A stretch of 64,000 nt of DNA, taken from NCBI GenBank assembly GCA_910578805.1, contig CAJTRS010000010.1, positions 1 to 64,000 on the forward strand, given 5' to 3'. This document shows positions 32,610 through 41,756 of the stretch, piece after piece; position 1 is the stretch's first letter; every line of letters begins with the position of its first letter. The notes under the pieces were generated by a model that was not told where the DNA came from, ran no database searches, and saw only the letters and a program-made list of their open reading frames with translations. Made by a program: the position numbers and the translations under genes. Source of the stretch: an uncultured Muribaculaceae bacterium. GTDB lineage: Bacteria; Bacteroidota; Bacteroidia; Bacteroidales; Muribaculaceae.

Positions 32610-35600
32610 TTACTTGGAATATTGCTCGATTTCGCTTTCTATGCCTTCGTTGTCGGTGTCTTCCCATTTTATCGGGGTGATCTTTTCCTGGATTATCTGG
32701 AATGCCACAAACAGTGCGGGCACGATAAATATCTGGAATATCATACCGATCAACATACCGCCTACCGAGCCGGTGCCGAGGGCTTTGTTGCCGTTGGCGC
32801 CTACGCCCGAGGCGTACATCATGGGTAGCAGACCGATGATCAGGGCGAGTGATGTCATAAGGATAGGACGCAGACGCGCTGCGGCACCCTGGATAGCTGC
32901 GTTGACGATCGACATGCCTGTACGGCGGCGTTCGAGTGCGAATTCCACTATAAGGATCGCATTCTTGGCAAGCAGACCGATAAGCATGATAAGAGCGATC
33001 TGAAGGTAGATATTGTTGGATATGTCGCGCAAGTCGGCGAAAATGAATGTGCCCATGAGACCGAACGGCACGGATAGTATGACGGAGAACGGAAGCAGGT
33101 AGCTTTCATACTGGGCCGACAGGAGGAGATACACAAAGAGCAGACACAGGCCGAATATTATAGCTGTGGTGTTGCCCGAGGTGTTGCCTTCTTCACGTGT
33201 CATACCGGAGTATTCGAATCCGTAGCCCTGCGGGAGTACTTCCGAGGCCACGCGTTCCACTGCCGCAAGTGCGTCGCCCGAGGAGTAGCCTTCGGCGGGT
33301 TGTCCGTTGACGGATATGGACTGGAACATGTTGAAACGGTTGAGAAGGTCAGGTCCATATACTCTTGTAAGGGTCACAAAGTTGGCTATAGAAGCCATCT
33401 CGGCGCCGTTGCGCACCTTGATGGAGTTGAGCGTTTCGGGCGATACGCGGGCATCGGGAGCGGCCTGCATCATCACGCGGTAGAGTTTGCCGAATCGGTT
33501 GAAGTTTGACACGTACATACCGCCGTAATACCCCTGGAGAGTGGTCAGGATAGATTTGGGTGACAGACCGGCCTGCTTGCACTTGGCGGCATCGATGTCC
33601 ACCATGTACTGCGGGAAGGTGGGGTTGAATGTGGTGTAGGCCATCTGTATTTCGGGCTGTTGGTTGAGGGCTCCGAGGAACTGCTGTACCACACCGAAGA
33701 ATTCGTTTATGTCACCGCCGGTCTTATCCTGCATCTTGAGCTCGAAACCGTTGGTTATGGAGTAGCCTGTAATCATAGGCGGCGCGAATATTACCACGCG
33801 TCCGTCCTTGATCACCTGACCGGTAAGGCCGTAAAGCTGGCGGATTATGGCATCGGAGCTTTCCTCATCGGATCGTTCCGACCAGTCTTTCAGTTTCACG
33901 ATGAATGTGCCGTAGGTGGCGCCCTGACCGGCAATGAAGCTGTAGCCGTCGATCATCATTCGGGTATCGATGGCGGGTATTTTGGCCATTATGGAGTCAA
34001 CCTGGGCCAGAACTTCGCCGGTGCGTTCCTGTGATGTGCCCGGAGGCATATCGACCATGCAGAAAATGGTGCCGGTGTCCTCGTTGGGCACGAGGGCGGT
34101 AGGAGTGCGTCCCATGAGCCATACGAGCACCACTATGGAGGCGGCTACAATGCCGAACGAAGTGATTTTGTGGCGAATGAAGAAGCTGACACCTTTTTTG
34201 TATTTCTGAAGCTGGGCGTCATAGAATGTGTTGAACCAGTAGTGGAAGCGTTTGACCACATTGCGGCGTTTATGCTCCTCGGAGTGGGGTTTGAGGAACA
34301 CGGCGCAGAGTGCAGGCGACAGAGTCAAGGCATTGATCGCCGAGAAGCCTATGGCTATGGCCATGGTCAGACCGAACTGCTGGTAGAACACACCCGAAGT
34401 GCCGGGCATGAACGACACGGGGATAAACACGAGCATCATTACCAATGTGATCGACACGATAGCTCCGCCAATCTCGTTCATGGCGTCGATCGATGCCTTG
34501 CGGGCGCTCTTATAGCCGACGTCGAGTTTGGCATGTACGGCTTCCACCACCACTATGGCGTCATCGACCACAATGGCTATGGCAAGCACCAGTGCCGAGA
34601 GTGTGATGAGGTTGATGGAGAATCCGATAATCTTCATCAGGAAGAATGTGCCTATAAGGGCCACAGGTATGGCTATGGAGGGAATAATGGTGGAGCGGAG
34701 GTCCTGTAGGAATATGTAAACCACGACGAACACAAGCAGGAACGCCTCGATCAGTGTCTGTATCACATGGTGGATAGAGGCATAAAGGAAGTCGTTGTTG
34801 TTCATCGGTATGGCTATGTCGAGTCCGTCGGGAAGATCTTTCTTTATGTCGTCGATAAATGCGATACAGTCGTTGATGATGGCGGTGGCGTTGGAGCCGG
34901 CTGTCTGGAACACGATGGCGCTCACGCCGACTTTGCCGTTGAGTGCGCCGTGGAAGCCGTAGGTCACTCGGCCGAGTTGCACATCGGCCACGTCCTTGAG
35001 CCGGAGCACTTCGCCGGTGTCGGTGGCGCGGATCACTATGTTTTCAAATTCTTCGGGTTGTACCAGACGTCCGCGGTACTTCATTATATACTGGAATGTC
35101 TGGTTGCCTTGTTCGCCGAAAGCACCTGGCGCAGCCTCGATGTTCTGTTCGGCCAAAGCGGCGGCTACATCGGTTGGCTCAAGGCGGTATTGTGCCATTA
35201 CATCGGGTTTGAGCCATATACGCATGGAGTAGTCGGCGCCCATCACCATCACGTCGCCTACTCCCGATATACGCTGCATCTGCGGCACGATGTTGATTTT
35301 CATGTAGTTTTCCACGAACTCCTCGGAGTATTTGCCGTCGCGGTCATACAGTGTGGCGGCGATAAGCATTGAGGTCTGGCGTTTCTGTGTCAGCACGCCC
35401 ACCTGTGTTACCTCGGCGGGGAGCAGGCTCTGTGCCTTGGCCACACGGTTCTGTACATCGACGGCGGCCATGTCGGGGTCAAAGCCCTGTTCGAAATACA
35501 CGTTTATTGTGGCCGAACCGGTGTTGGTGGCGGTTGATTCCATGTAGGTCATGCCTTCGGCGCCGTTGATCGATTCTTCAAGAGGGGCAATCACAGAGTT

Positions 35601-35777
35601 GAGTACGGCCTGGGCATTGGCACCCTGATATGTGGTGGTCACCGATATGGTCGGCGGCGCTATGTCGGGGTATTGGGTGATAGGCAGCGATAAAAGGCCT
35701 ATCAAGCCGAGCAGCACTATAAATATCGAGATAACCGTCGATAGCACCGGGCGGTTGATAAATCTATCTAATTTCAT
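32610..35777 (-). CDS. RND family multidrug efflux permease (AcrB/MexB type)
   Basis: 1055 residues with twelve transmembrane helices and two large periplasmic loops. The start MKLDRFINRPVLSTVISIFIVLLGLIGLL and GLPITQYPDIAPPTISV are HAE1 family hallmarks. The proton-relay Asp pair is in TM4 (LVLAIAIVVDDAIVVVEAV). The C-terminal basic tail follows FIVPALFVAFQIIQ. It exports hydrophobic or amphiphilic compounds from the periplasm using the proton gradient. Second gene of the operon adaptor-permease-channel; 56 bases separate it from the adaptor gene. Confidence 0.96.
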   Translation of the reverse strand: MKLDRFINRPVLSTVISIFIVLLGLIGLLSLPITQYPDIAPPTISVTTTYQGANAQAVLNSVIAPLEESINGAEGMTYMESTATNTGSATINVYFEQGFDPDMAAVDVQNRVAKAQSLLPAEVTQVGVLTQKRQTSMLIAATLYDRDGKYSEEFVENYMKINIVPQMQRISGVGDVMVMGADYSMRIWLKPDVMAQYRLEPTDVAAALAEQNIEAAPGAFGEQGNQTFQYIMKYRGRLVQPEEFENIVIRATDTGEVLRLKDVADVQLGRVTYGFHGALNGKVGVSAIVFQTAGSNATAIINDCIAFIDDIKKDLPDGLDIAIPMNNNDFLYASIHHVIQTLIEAFLLVFVVVYIFLQDLRSTIIPSIAIPVALIGTFFLMKIIGFSINLITLSALVLAIAIVVDDAIVVVEAVHAKLDVGYKSARKASIDAMNEIGGAIVSITLVMMLVFIPVSFMPGTSGVFYQQFGLTMAIAIGFSAINALTLSPALCAVFLKPHSEEHKRRNVVKRFHYWFNTFYDAQLQKYKKGVSFFIRHKITSFGIVAASIVVLVWLMGRTPTALVPNEDTGTIFCMVDMPPGTSQERTGEVLAQVDSIMAKIPAIDTRMMIDGYSFIAGQGATYGTFIVKLKDWSERSDEESSDAIIRQLYGLTGQVIKDGRVVIFAPPMITGYSITNGFELKMQDKTGGDINEFFGVVQQFLGALNQQPEIQMAYTTFNPTFPQYMVDIDAAKCKQAGLSPKSILTTLQGYYGGMYVSNFNRFGKLYRVMMQAAPDARVSPETLNSIKVRNGAEMASIANFVTLTRVYGPDLLNRFNMFQSISVNGQPAEGYSSGDALAAVERVASEVLPQGYGFEYSGMTREEGNTSGNTTAIIFGLCLLFVYLLLSAQYESYLLPFSVILSVPFGLMGTFIFADLRDISNNIYLQIALIMLIGLLAKNAILIVEFALERRRTGMSIVNAAIQGAAARLRPILMTSLALIIGLLPMMYASGVGANGNKALGTGSVGGMLIGMIFQIFIVPALFVAFQIIQEKITPIKWEDTDNEGIESEIEQYSK

Positions 35778-35833
35778 AGTTTATAATATGGTGATAATAC
35801 TGGAAGTATAATGTCGGAAGAGAGTATTATTCA

Positions 35834-36982
35834 TTAGTTAGCAGCCTGAGGGACGGCAGGTTCCACGGGGGTGATGATAGCTCCGTCGCGGAGTATGGTG
35901 CCTACGCCTTCCACAGCCACACGGTCACCGGGATTCAGGCCTGAGGTAACCACGAAGTTTTTGCCGTCGTTGACAGCCTGTACGGTTATAGGTGTCGAGG
36001 AAACTTTGTTGGAATCGTTGACAACAAATACGAATCGACGGTCCTGAAGCTCGAATGTGGCTTTCTGGGGTATCACTATGGCGTTTTTCTGACTTACGGG
36101 GATTATTACCGAGCCTGTGCTGCCGCTGCGCAGCATGCCGCTGGCGTTGTCGAAGAGAGCGCGTACGGTGGCAGCGCCTGTTGAGGAGTCGATTACACCC
36201 GACACGGTGGCTACCTTGCCTTCGGTGGGATAGATGGTGCCGTTGGCCAGTTTGAGTTTGACTGCCGGCAGGGAGTCAATGGCGGCATTGACCGAGCGTG
36301 TGCCTCCTGCGGTCATGTCCAGAAGGTCCTTTTCGGTAAGCGAGAAATAGGCATACACTTTGGAGTTGTCGGAGATGGTGGTCAGAGGCTGTGCCGATGA
36401 CGGTGAGGCCAGCGATCCCTCGCGGTTAGGTATGGCTCCTACCACACCATCGCTCGGAGCGGTCACTACGGTATAGGCCAGATTCTTGCGGGCATTGACC
36501 AACTGTGACTGAGCCTGGGCCATTGCGGCTCGAGCCGTCTGTAGGTCATTGTCGGCAAGCTGATATTCATAAGAGCTGATTATGTTTTTGTCGAGAAGCT
36601 GACGCTTGGTATCGGCGGTCATCTGGGCTGTCTTTACACGTGTGGCGGCGGAGTTCACGGCAGCCTGGGCATTGTCAACGGCAGCCTGATACTGCACCTG
36701 GTCAAGAATGAACAGGGTCTGGCCTTTGCGTACACGGTCGCCTTCGTCAACGAGAACCTTGGTGATGAACCCGGTGACCTGCGGACGGATATCGATATCT
36801 GTTTTACCCTTTATCAATGCGGGATATGCGCTTTCATTCTCTGCATCGGTGAGGTTAACCGTCATAGTGGCGATCTGTGGCGCCGGTGCCTGTTGCTGCT
36901 GCTGTTCACCTCCGCAAGAGGTGGTGAGCACGGAGATGCCTACGGCCAGAGCCGTGGCGCATTGAATCATGCTTAAATTCAT
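35834..36982 (-). CDS. RND efflux periplasmic adaptor (AcrA/MexA type)
   Basis: 382 residues. The N-terminus has a lipoprotein signal with VLTTSCGG (Cys about residue 23). A biotinyl-lipoyl-like domain (IDIRPQVTGFITKVLVDEGDRVRKGQTLF) is followed by a coiled-coil hairpin rich in Ala and Gln (about 95-165), a second lipoyl half (VVTAPSDGVVGAIPNREGSLAS) and a beta-barrel/MP domain. It bridges the RND permease and the outer-membrane channel. It is the first gene of the operon; a palindrome lies about 115-155 bases upstream of its start. Confidence 0.94.
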   Translation of the reverse strand: MNLSMIQCATALAVGISVLTTSCGGEQQQQQAPAPQIATMTVNLTDAENESAYPALIKGKTDIDIRPQVTGFITKVLVDEGDRVRKGQTLFILDQVQYQAAVDNAQAAVNSAATRVKTAQMTADTKRQLLDKNIISSYEYQLADNDLQTARAAMAQAQSQLVNARKNLAYTVVTAPSDGVVGAIPNREGSLASPSSAQPLTTISDNSKVYAYFSLTEKDLLDMTAGGTRSVNAAIDSLPAVKLKLANGTIYPTEGKVATVSGVIDSSTGAATVRALFDNASGMLRSGSTGSVIIPVSQKNAIVIPQKATFELQDRRFVFVVNDSNKVSSTPITVQAVNDGKNFVVTSGLNPGDRVAVEGVGTILRDGAIITPVEPAVPQAAN

Positions 36983-37080
36983 AACTGATTGTTTTAACTT
37001 ATTCTTTATTACCTTAAAATTGTTTCAATAAATTAGTGGTGAAACGGCACGAAAATGATACATTAACAGCAATTTCGGTG

Positions 37081-37136
37081 CAAAATTACTCAACACTTGA
37101 ATCATCTTTTATGATAAATGTCATAAAAGATGATTC
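37081..37136 (-). promoter_or_regulatory. RND operon promoter -7 box and a perfect 16-bp palindrome
   Basis: Minus-strand TAATTTTG (37088-37081) fits TAnnTTTG. Directly upstream, GAATCATCTTTTATGA (37099-37114) and TCATAAAAGATGATTC (37121-37136) form a perfect inverted repeat with a 6-base spacer covering the -33 region. This looks like an operator for a dimeric repressor or activator. No TetR/MarR regulator gene is adjacent. Confidence 0.5.
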
Positions 37137-37187
37137 GGTTAACATTTTTTATTCCACATGAATATGTATTAAATGCCTTATGATGTG

Positions 37188-37227
37188 AACCGGACGCCAC
37201 TGAATCATCATTCAGTGGCGTCCGGTT
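37188..37227. terminator. Hairpin after the GH84 gene
   Basis: AACCGGACGCCACTGAA (37188-37204) pairs perfectly with TTCAGTGGCGTCCGGTT (37211-37227) over 17 bp with loop TCATCA, 24 bases after the GH84 stop on the minus strand. The T-run is short on that side (TTCACAT), so termination may be partial. Confidence 0.65.
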
Positions 37228-37250
37228 TTATGAGTATTGGCTGTAAAGGG

Positions 37251-39800
37251 CTATTTCTGTATTATCTCGTAGAGGGTCGCTTTGCCCTGGAGTATGGCGC
37301 GTGTGGCACCCGGTACGAAATTGATCGAGGTGTAGGGCGATGTGATTGTGGTGCGGGCCAGTTCCTGTCCCTGACTGTCATGCTGAAGCAGTGTCAGGGG
37401 AGTGCGGTTGCGTCCGGAGAGTATTATGAGTTGGTCGGCACCCTCTTTGCGGTCAAATGCGAGATTGCCCGAGGTGGCGTAAGATGTGACGGGGTTGCTG
37501 TCAAATGCAAGCAGGGCGTCTGTCGGATCGATTGCGGTGATGTTGAGCCCTATGCGCTGCGGAGTGGGGGGATTTACACGGAATGTGCGCACTGAAGCCC
37601 AGTTGGTCTTTTCTGAATCCATACGTTTGATGCGCACGTAGCGGGCCTGTACGGGAGAGCCTTTCCATTCCACGATGTAGGTGCGGGGCAGTGTGTCGGT
37701 AAGCGGTGTCCACTGTTGTCCGTCAGTGGAGTATTCGAGGCGTACGTTGTCAAAGTAGTCCACATCATCGATGGAGTTTCGTCCCTGGTGCACTATTACT
37801 TCCTCCACCGGGCGTATTTCGCCGAAATCAAGGCCTATCCAGTCGCCTGCGCTCTGTGAGTTGGCCGAGGTATAATAGGTGGTGGTGTCGTTGTCGAGCA
37901 TAAGGTTGGCAAGGGTGGTGCGTAGGTTGGGATATGTGCCTGCGCCTTTGTACATGGCCGGACGCTTGCCTGTGATGCGCATAAAATAATCGCATGCCAT
38001 GTTGTCCATGTTGCTTTCGTAGAACGGGTGAAGCTTCATGGTGCCTATTTTATGTGCTTCATAGGCTTGTTTATCCTCCGGGGTCATGAGGTTGGCGACA
38101 TAGTTTTCCCAGAACAGTGAGTCATTGCCGTTTTCGAAAATCTTTATCAGATCGAGTGTGCGCAGGCCGCGATGCCCGACTTTGGTGAACTGGGCAAGCC
38201 ATGGCGACAGTTCGCCGAGCAGAGCCTTGTTTGAGCAGCCTTGATTCATGGCGTCCTCCACACCGATGACTTTGGAGAACTCATTGCGGAGTGCGTCAAA
38301 CTGTGCGGGTGTGTAATTATTGTAAGGAAATATTGTTGTCTCCCATGATTCATCGCGGCGGTAACCGGTTTCGGTGTCGGCAGAGTGTATGGCGAATGTG
38401 CGGTAGGCATCGGCAGCGTCGGGCACCAAGTAGGCGAGGCCGCGCTCCCAGTTGTCGATGGCATTGTAGGCGGGTGTATTCCATGCGTAGTCGGCCACAC
38501 CGTATAGGGCGAGTTTGGAGGCTTCGCCATGCTCCATCGGGTTGCTCTCTATGCCTGCCACTTCAGCCGATGTCAGATCGGTGGCAAGACCGTAAACCGG
38601 ACCTTGGAGTATGATGTGCTTGCAGTAGTCGGTCACCGGATAGTTCCACCAGTAGAGAGCGGGGCGCTTGATGCGCGAGTTGATGAAATCGAGTGTCTCG
38701 TGGGTGAGGTCGCTGCACACCACGGCGCCTGTCCAGAACACTTCCACATCGGGGTTGAGCGAGCGTCCGTACACGGCTAAGGGGCCGTCGGGTCCGGGCT
38801 TGGCCCATAGCTGCGAGTAGTCGGTGGGACACACTATCAGATTGGTGACATCGCCTTTGCGTTTCACGAAGTCGGCGGTCAGGTCGTTGAGAAGTTCCAC
38901 CTGTTTATGCGGGTTTGTGCCTTCGCCCTCTATGTCATCGAAGAATATGGCGAACGAGCGTACACCGAGGTCGTACATAAGGTTGAACTTGTTGACCAGG
39001 CTGTCATAGTCGGCTTTGTTCCAACGAATGTCCTTTCCGGGGTGTATGGCCCATATGAAGTTGACGCGGTTACGCTTGGCGGCTTCCACTAGCTCGCGTA
39101 TGTTTTTGGCCTGGTCGGCGGGATAGGGTTGACGCCAGTAGGGAGAACTGTGATAAGGATCGTCCTTGGGTCCGTAGAGGTAGTCGTTCATTTTGTTTTG
39201 ACCGTAGAAGTCTATGAGCGACAGACGCACTTTGTGGCTCCATGGGGTGCCGTAGAATCCTTCGACCACGCCGCGGTATTTCATCGACGGATAGTCGTTA
39301 ATCACCATCATGGGAAGTCCGCCCTCATTTCTGGCCATTTCACTGCCGAGTATCTGACGGAGTGTCTGAATGCCGTAGAAAGCTCCGCGTTCGTCATATC
39401 CGGTGATTCTGACATCGTTTGTGCCTATATCAAGCAGATATGCGCCCGACACGGCCTTTACGCCGGCCTTTTTGGCTTGTTTTGTTCCGAAATCGATGAT
39501 TAGCGGCAGGCCTTTGGGTGCCTGACGGAGAAAGCCGAGGTCTCCGGCAAATTTTTTGTGCTTGTCCTTTATGGCAAATCCGCCGGAAGTGTTGAGCACA
39601 CCGGTGTATGGCCGTGTGATGCTTTGTGGCGTGGGGTTGATTACGAGCCCTTTGTGGTCAATCTTGTGGCCGGGCACTGCGTTGAATTCCTGTACTTCGC
39701 CTCGCTGCGATGTCAGATCGAACGATTCGTCCTGTGATAACGCCGGCAAGCAGGCCAGTATCAAGGCAGCCGCAGATGTGATCAGGCTTTTACGGTTCAT
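37251..39800 (-). CDS. Secreted GH84 beta-N-acetylglucosaminidase (O-GlcNAcase/NagJ type)
   Basis: 849 residues. A signal peptide (MNRKSLITSAAALILACLPALSQ) is followed by a GH20-like N-terminal fold (to about 170) and the GH84 barrel starting YRGVVEGFYGTPWSHKVR. The catalytic pair Asp288-Asp289 is in FAIFFDDIEGEG, matching the substrate-assisted mechanism through the N-acetyl group. The C-terminal part contains an F5/8-type C (CBM32-like) domain around residues 640-760 (NSQSAGDWIGLDFGEIRPVEE). It removes GlcNAc from mucin or host glycoproteins. It is followed on the plus side by a small lipocalin-like lipoprotein gene and a GH109 gene. Confidence 0.92.
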   Translation of the reverse strand: MNRKSLITSAAALILACLPALSQDESFDLTSQRGEVQEFNAVPGHKIDHKGLVINPTPQSITRPYTGVLNTSGGFAIKDKHKKFAGDLGFLRQAPKGLPLIIDFGTKQAKKAGVKAVSGAYLLDIGTNDVRITGYDERGAFYGIQTLRQILGSEMARNEGGLPMMVINDYPSMKYRGVVEGFYGTPWSHKVRLSLIDFYGQNKMNDYLYGPKDDPYHSSPYWRQPYPADQAKNIRELVEAAKRNRVNFIWAIHPGKDIRWNKADYDSLVNKFNLMYDLGVRSFAIFFDDIEGEGTNPHKQVELLNDLTADFVKRKGDVTNLIVCPTDYSQLWAKPGPDGPLAVYGRSLNPDVEVFWTGAVVCSDLTHETLDFINSRIKRPALYWWNYPVTDYCKHIILQGPVYGLATDLTSAEVAGIESNPMEHGEASKLALYGVADYAWNTPAYNAIDNWERGLAYLVPDAADAYRTFAIHSADTETGYRRDESWETTIFPYNNYTPAQFDALRNEFSKVIGVEDAMNQGCSNKALLGELSPWLAQFTKVGHRGLRTLDLIKIFENGNDSLFWENYVANLMTPEDKQAYEAHKIGTMKLHPFYESNMDNMACDYFMRITGKRPAMYKGAGTYPNLRTTLANLMLDNDTTTYYTSANSQSAGDWIGLDFGEIRPVEEVIVHQGRNSIDDVDYFDNVRLEYSTDGQQWTPLTDTLPRTYIVEWKGSPVQARYVRIKRMDSEKTNWASVRTFRVNPPTPQRIGLNITAIDPTDALLAFDSNPVTSYATSGNLAFDRKEGADQLIILSGRNRTPLTLLQHDSQGQELARTTITSPYTSINFVPGATRAILQGKATLYEIIQK

Positions 39801-39823
39801 GTGGTATTGGTTTTATGGGTTTA

Positions 39824-40174
39824 TTATTTCTGTCGGTGATAGTTGATGGCCATGCCTCCGTTTCTGAGGCACAGACTGTCGGCAGTGAGATTCTCTATTG
39901 TCAGGGTGTCGGTGAATTCGACAGTCACTCCATTGCCGATGCTTTTGCCTGACAATATGAGCATGTCACCTTTCTTTTCCCATGAGTCAAACGAGAGTGT
40001 GGCCATGTTTATCGATGATGCTTTACCGTCTTTCTCCAAAGATATTCCTTGAACATAATTTTCCATTCCGGGCACTTGTTCCACCCAATCGCCTTCGATC
40101 GATGGTCCGCCGCATGCTGTAAAGGCCATGGCGGTTATAAATGCTAAGGCAGGTTTTGAAAAATGTCGTATCAT
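39824..40174 (-). CDS. Small lipocalin-like lipoprotein
   Basis: 116 residues. The lipoprotein signal ends FTACGG (Cys21). The mature part (IEGDWVEQVPG, LEKDGKASSINMATLSFDSWE, GDMLILSGKSIGNG) is a short all-beta sequence of the lipocalin-like/META type common in Bacteroidales. It has no catalytic motif; ligand binding is inferred. It lies 23 bases upstream of GH84 on the same strand, so the two are probably cotranscribed. Confidence 0.65.
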   Translation of the reverse strand: MIRHFSKPALAFITAMAFTACGGPSIEGDWVEQVPGMENYVQGISLEKDGKASSINMATLSFDSWEKKGDMLILSGKSIGNGVTVEFTDTLTIENLTADSLCLRNGGMAINYHRQK

Positions 40175-40276
40175 GTTTTAAGTGATTATGTTTGATTCCG
40201 CGAAGATAACAATAATTAGGTGGCGTTTCAAATTTACCGGTAAGTTTTTGCCGGCAAACCGATGCGTCATTCTCAT

Positions 40277-40307
40277 TTTGATTATTTTGTTAATTGTCTT
40301 ATCTTTG
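40277..40307 (+). promoter_or_regulatory. Promoter of the GH109-like gene
   Basis: TTTG (40277-40280), 19-base spacer and TATCTTTG (40300-40307) match the Bacteroidetes consensus fully. The predicted start near 40314 is 30 bases before the ATG. Confidence 0.75.
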
Positions 40308-40343
40308 CTGTATAATCATTATTACAACAATTAAGTTACAGCT

Positions 40344-41738
40344 ATGAATGTTACGAGGAGATTCCGACAGTTGGCCGTGGCCGTTGTGTCGGTGTGTGGA
40401 TTGTGGGCGTCGGCACAGTCAGGCCGGGTTATAACCACTGATGTGCCGGAGCGACCGTCGGGTCAGGAGGATATGGTCGGTTATGCCGCTGCTCCTGTTG
40501 ACACGGTAAGAGTGGGTTTTATCGGTCTGGGCATGCGCGGAGCGGGTGCTGTGGAGCGGTTTATCCACATTCCCGGAACAAAGATTGTTGCACTGTGTGA
40601 TATCGACATGCCCAAGGTGGAACGCTCACAGAAGGCTCTCGCCGATGCCGGAGTGCCAGCCGCTGCGGTCTATGGAGGCGGTGAGGATTCGTGGAAGGAG
40701 CTGTGTGAACGTCCCGATATCGATCTGGTCTATATAGTGACTGACTGGAAACACCACGCACCTATGGCGCTCTATGCCATGGAACAAGGCAAGCATGTGG
40801 CCATAGAGGTGCCTGCCGCCATGAATCTTGATGAGATATGGGCTTTGGTAAACACATCGGAACGCACCCGCAAGCATTGCATGATGCTTGAGAACTGTGT
40901 GTATGATTTCTTTGAGATGAACACCCTCAACATGGCACAGCACGGTCTGTTTGGCGAAGTGCTCCACACCGAGGGCAGTTATATACACAATCTTGACGAG
41001 TTTTGGCCTTACTACTGGAACAACTGGCGAATGGACTACAACCGTGAACATCGTGGCGATGTGTATCCCACACATGGCATAGGTCCGGCATGCCAGCTTC
41101 TCGACATACACCGTGGTGACCGTATGACCACTTTGGTGTCGATGGATACCAAGGCCGTCAACGGGCCGGCATATATAGAGAAGAGCACCGGCAAGGCTCC
41201 TGAGTCGTATGCCAACGGCGACCACACCATGACCATGATACGCACCGCCAACGGCAAGACTATCCACATTCAGCACGATGTGGTCACTCCGCGTCCTTAT
41301 TCACGCATGTATCAGCTTACGGGCACCAAAGGATTCGCCAACAAATATCCCACCGAGGGCTATGCTTTCGAGCCGGAGCAGATATCCTCCGAAGAAATGC
41401 CTGATCATGAGAATCTCACAGCCCACGGCTTCATATCGCCCGAGCAGCAGAAAGCGCTCACCGAACGATACATGCACCCTATCATAAAGGAGGTGGGCGA
41501 AGTGGCCAAAAAGGTTGGCGGTCACGGAGGCATGGATTACATAATGGACTACCGTCTGATCTATTGCATGCGCAACGGCCTGCCTCTTGACATGGACGTA
41601 TATGACCTTGCCGAATGGTGCTCGCTGATACCGCTAAGCGCCCTTTCCATAGCCAACGGTTCGGCACCCGTGGAGGTGCCCGACTTTACCCGCGGCGCAT
41701 GGAACAAGCTGCCCGCCTATCGCCATGCCTTCAAATAA
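40344..41738 (+). CDS. GH109-type Gfo/Idh/MocA oxidoreductase fold glycosidase
   Basis: 464 residues. After a signal peptide (MNVTRRFRQLAVAVVSVCGLWASAQ) a Rossmann domain starts VRVGFIGLGMRGAGAVERF, with an NAD-binding G-x-G-x-x-G, then YAMEQGKHVAIEVPAAMNLDEIW. The central HRGDVYPTHGIGPACQLLDIHRGDRM is typical of GH109 alpha-N-acetylgalactosaminidases, which keep NAD bound and cleave by redox elimination. It probably removes terminal GalNAc (for example blood group A) from mucin glycans. It converges with dgt after 18 bases with no clear terminator. Confidence 0.88.
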   Translation: MNVTRRFRQLAVAVVSVCGLWASAQSGRVITTDVPERPSGQEDMVGYAAAPVDTVRVGFIGLGMRGAGAVERFIHIPGTKIVALCDIDMPKVERSQKALADAGVPAAAVYGGGEDSWKELCERPDIDLVYIVTDWKHHAPMALYAMEQGKHVAIEVPAAMNLDEIWALVNTSERTRKHCMMLENCVYDFFEMNTLNMAQHGLFGEVLHTEGSYIHNLDEFWPYYWNNWRMDYNREHRGDVYPTHGIGPACQLLDIHRGDRMTTLVSMDTKAVNGPAYIEKSTGKAPESYANGDHTMTMIRTANGKTIHIQHDVVTPRPYSRMYQLTGTKGFANKYPTEGYAFEPEQISSEEMPDHENLTAHGFISPEQQKALTERYMHPIIKEVGEVAKKVGGHGGMDYIMDYRLIYCMRNGLPLDMDVYDLAEWCSLIPLSALSIANGSAPVEVPDFTRGAWNKLPAYRHAFK

Positions 41739-41756
41739 TCCGTTGACCTGTTGACA

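Noticed and set aside
34170..35372. Long plus-strand frames across the RND permease gene
   Set aside because: Antisense shadows of a clear 1055-codon gene with conserved motifs on the minus strand.
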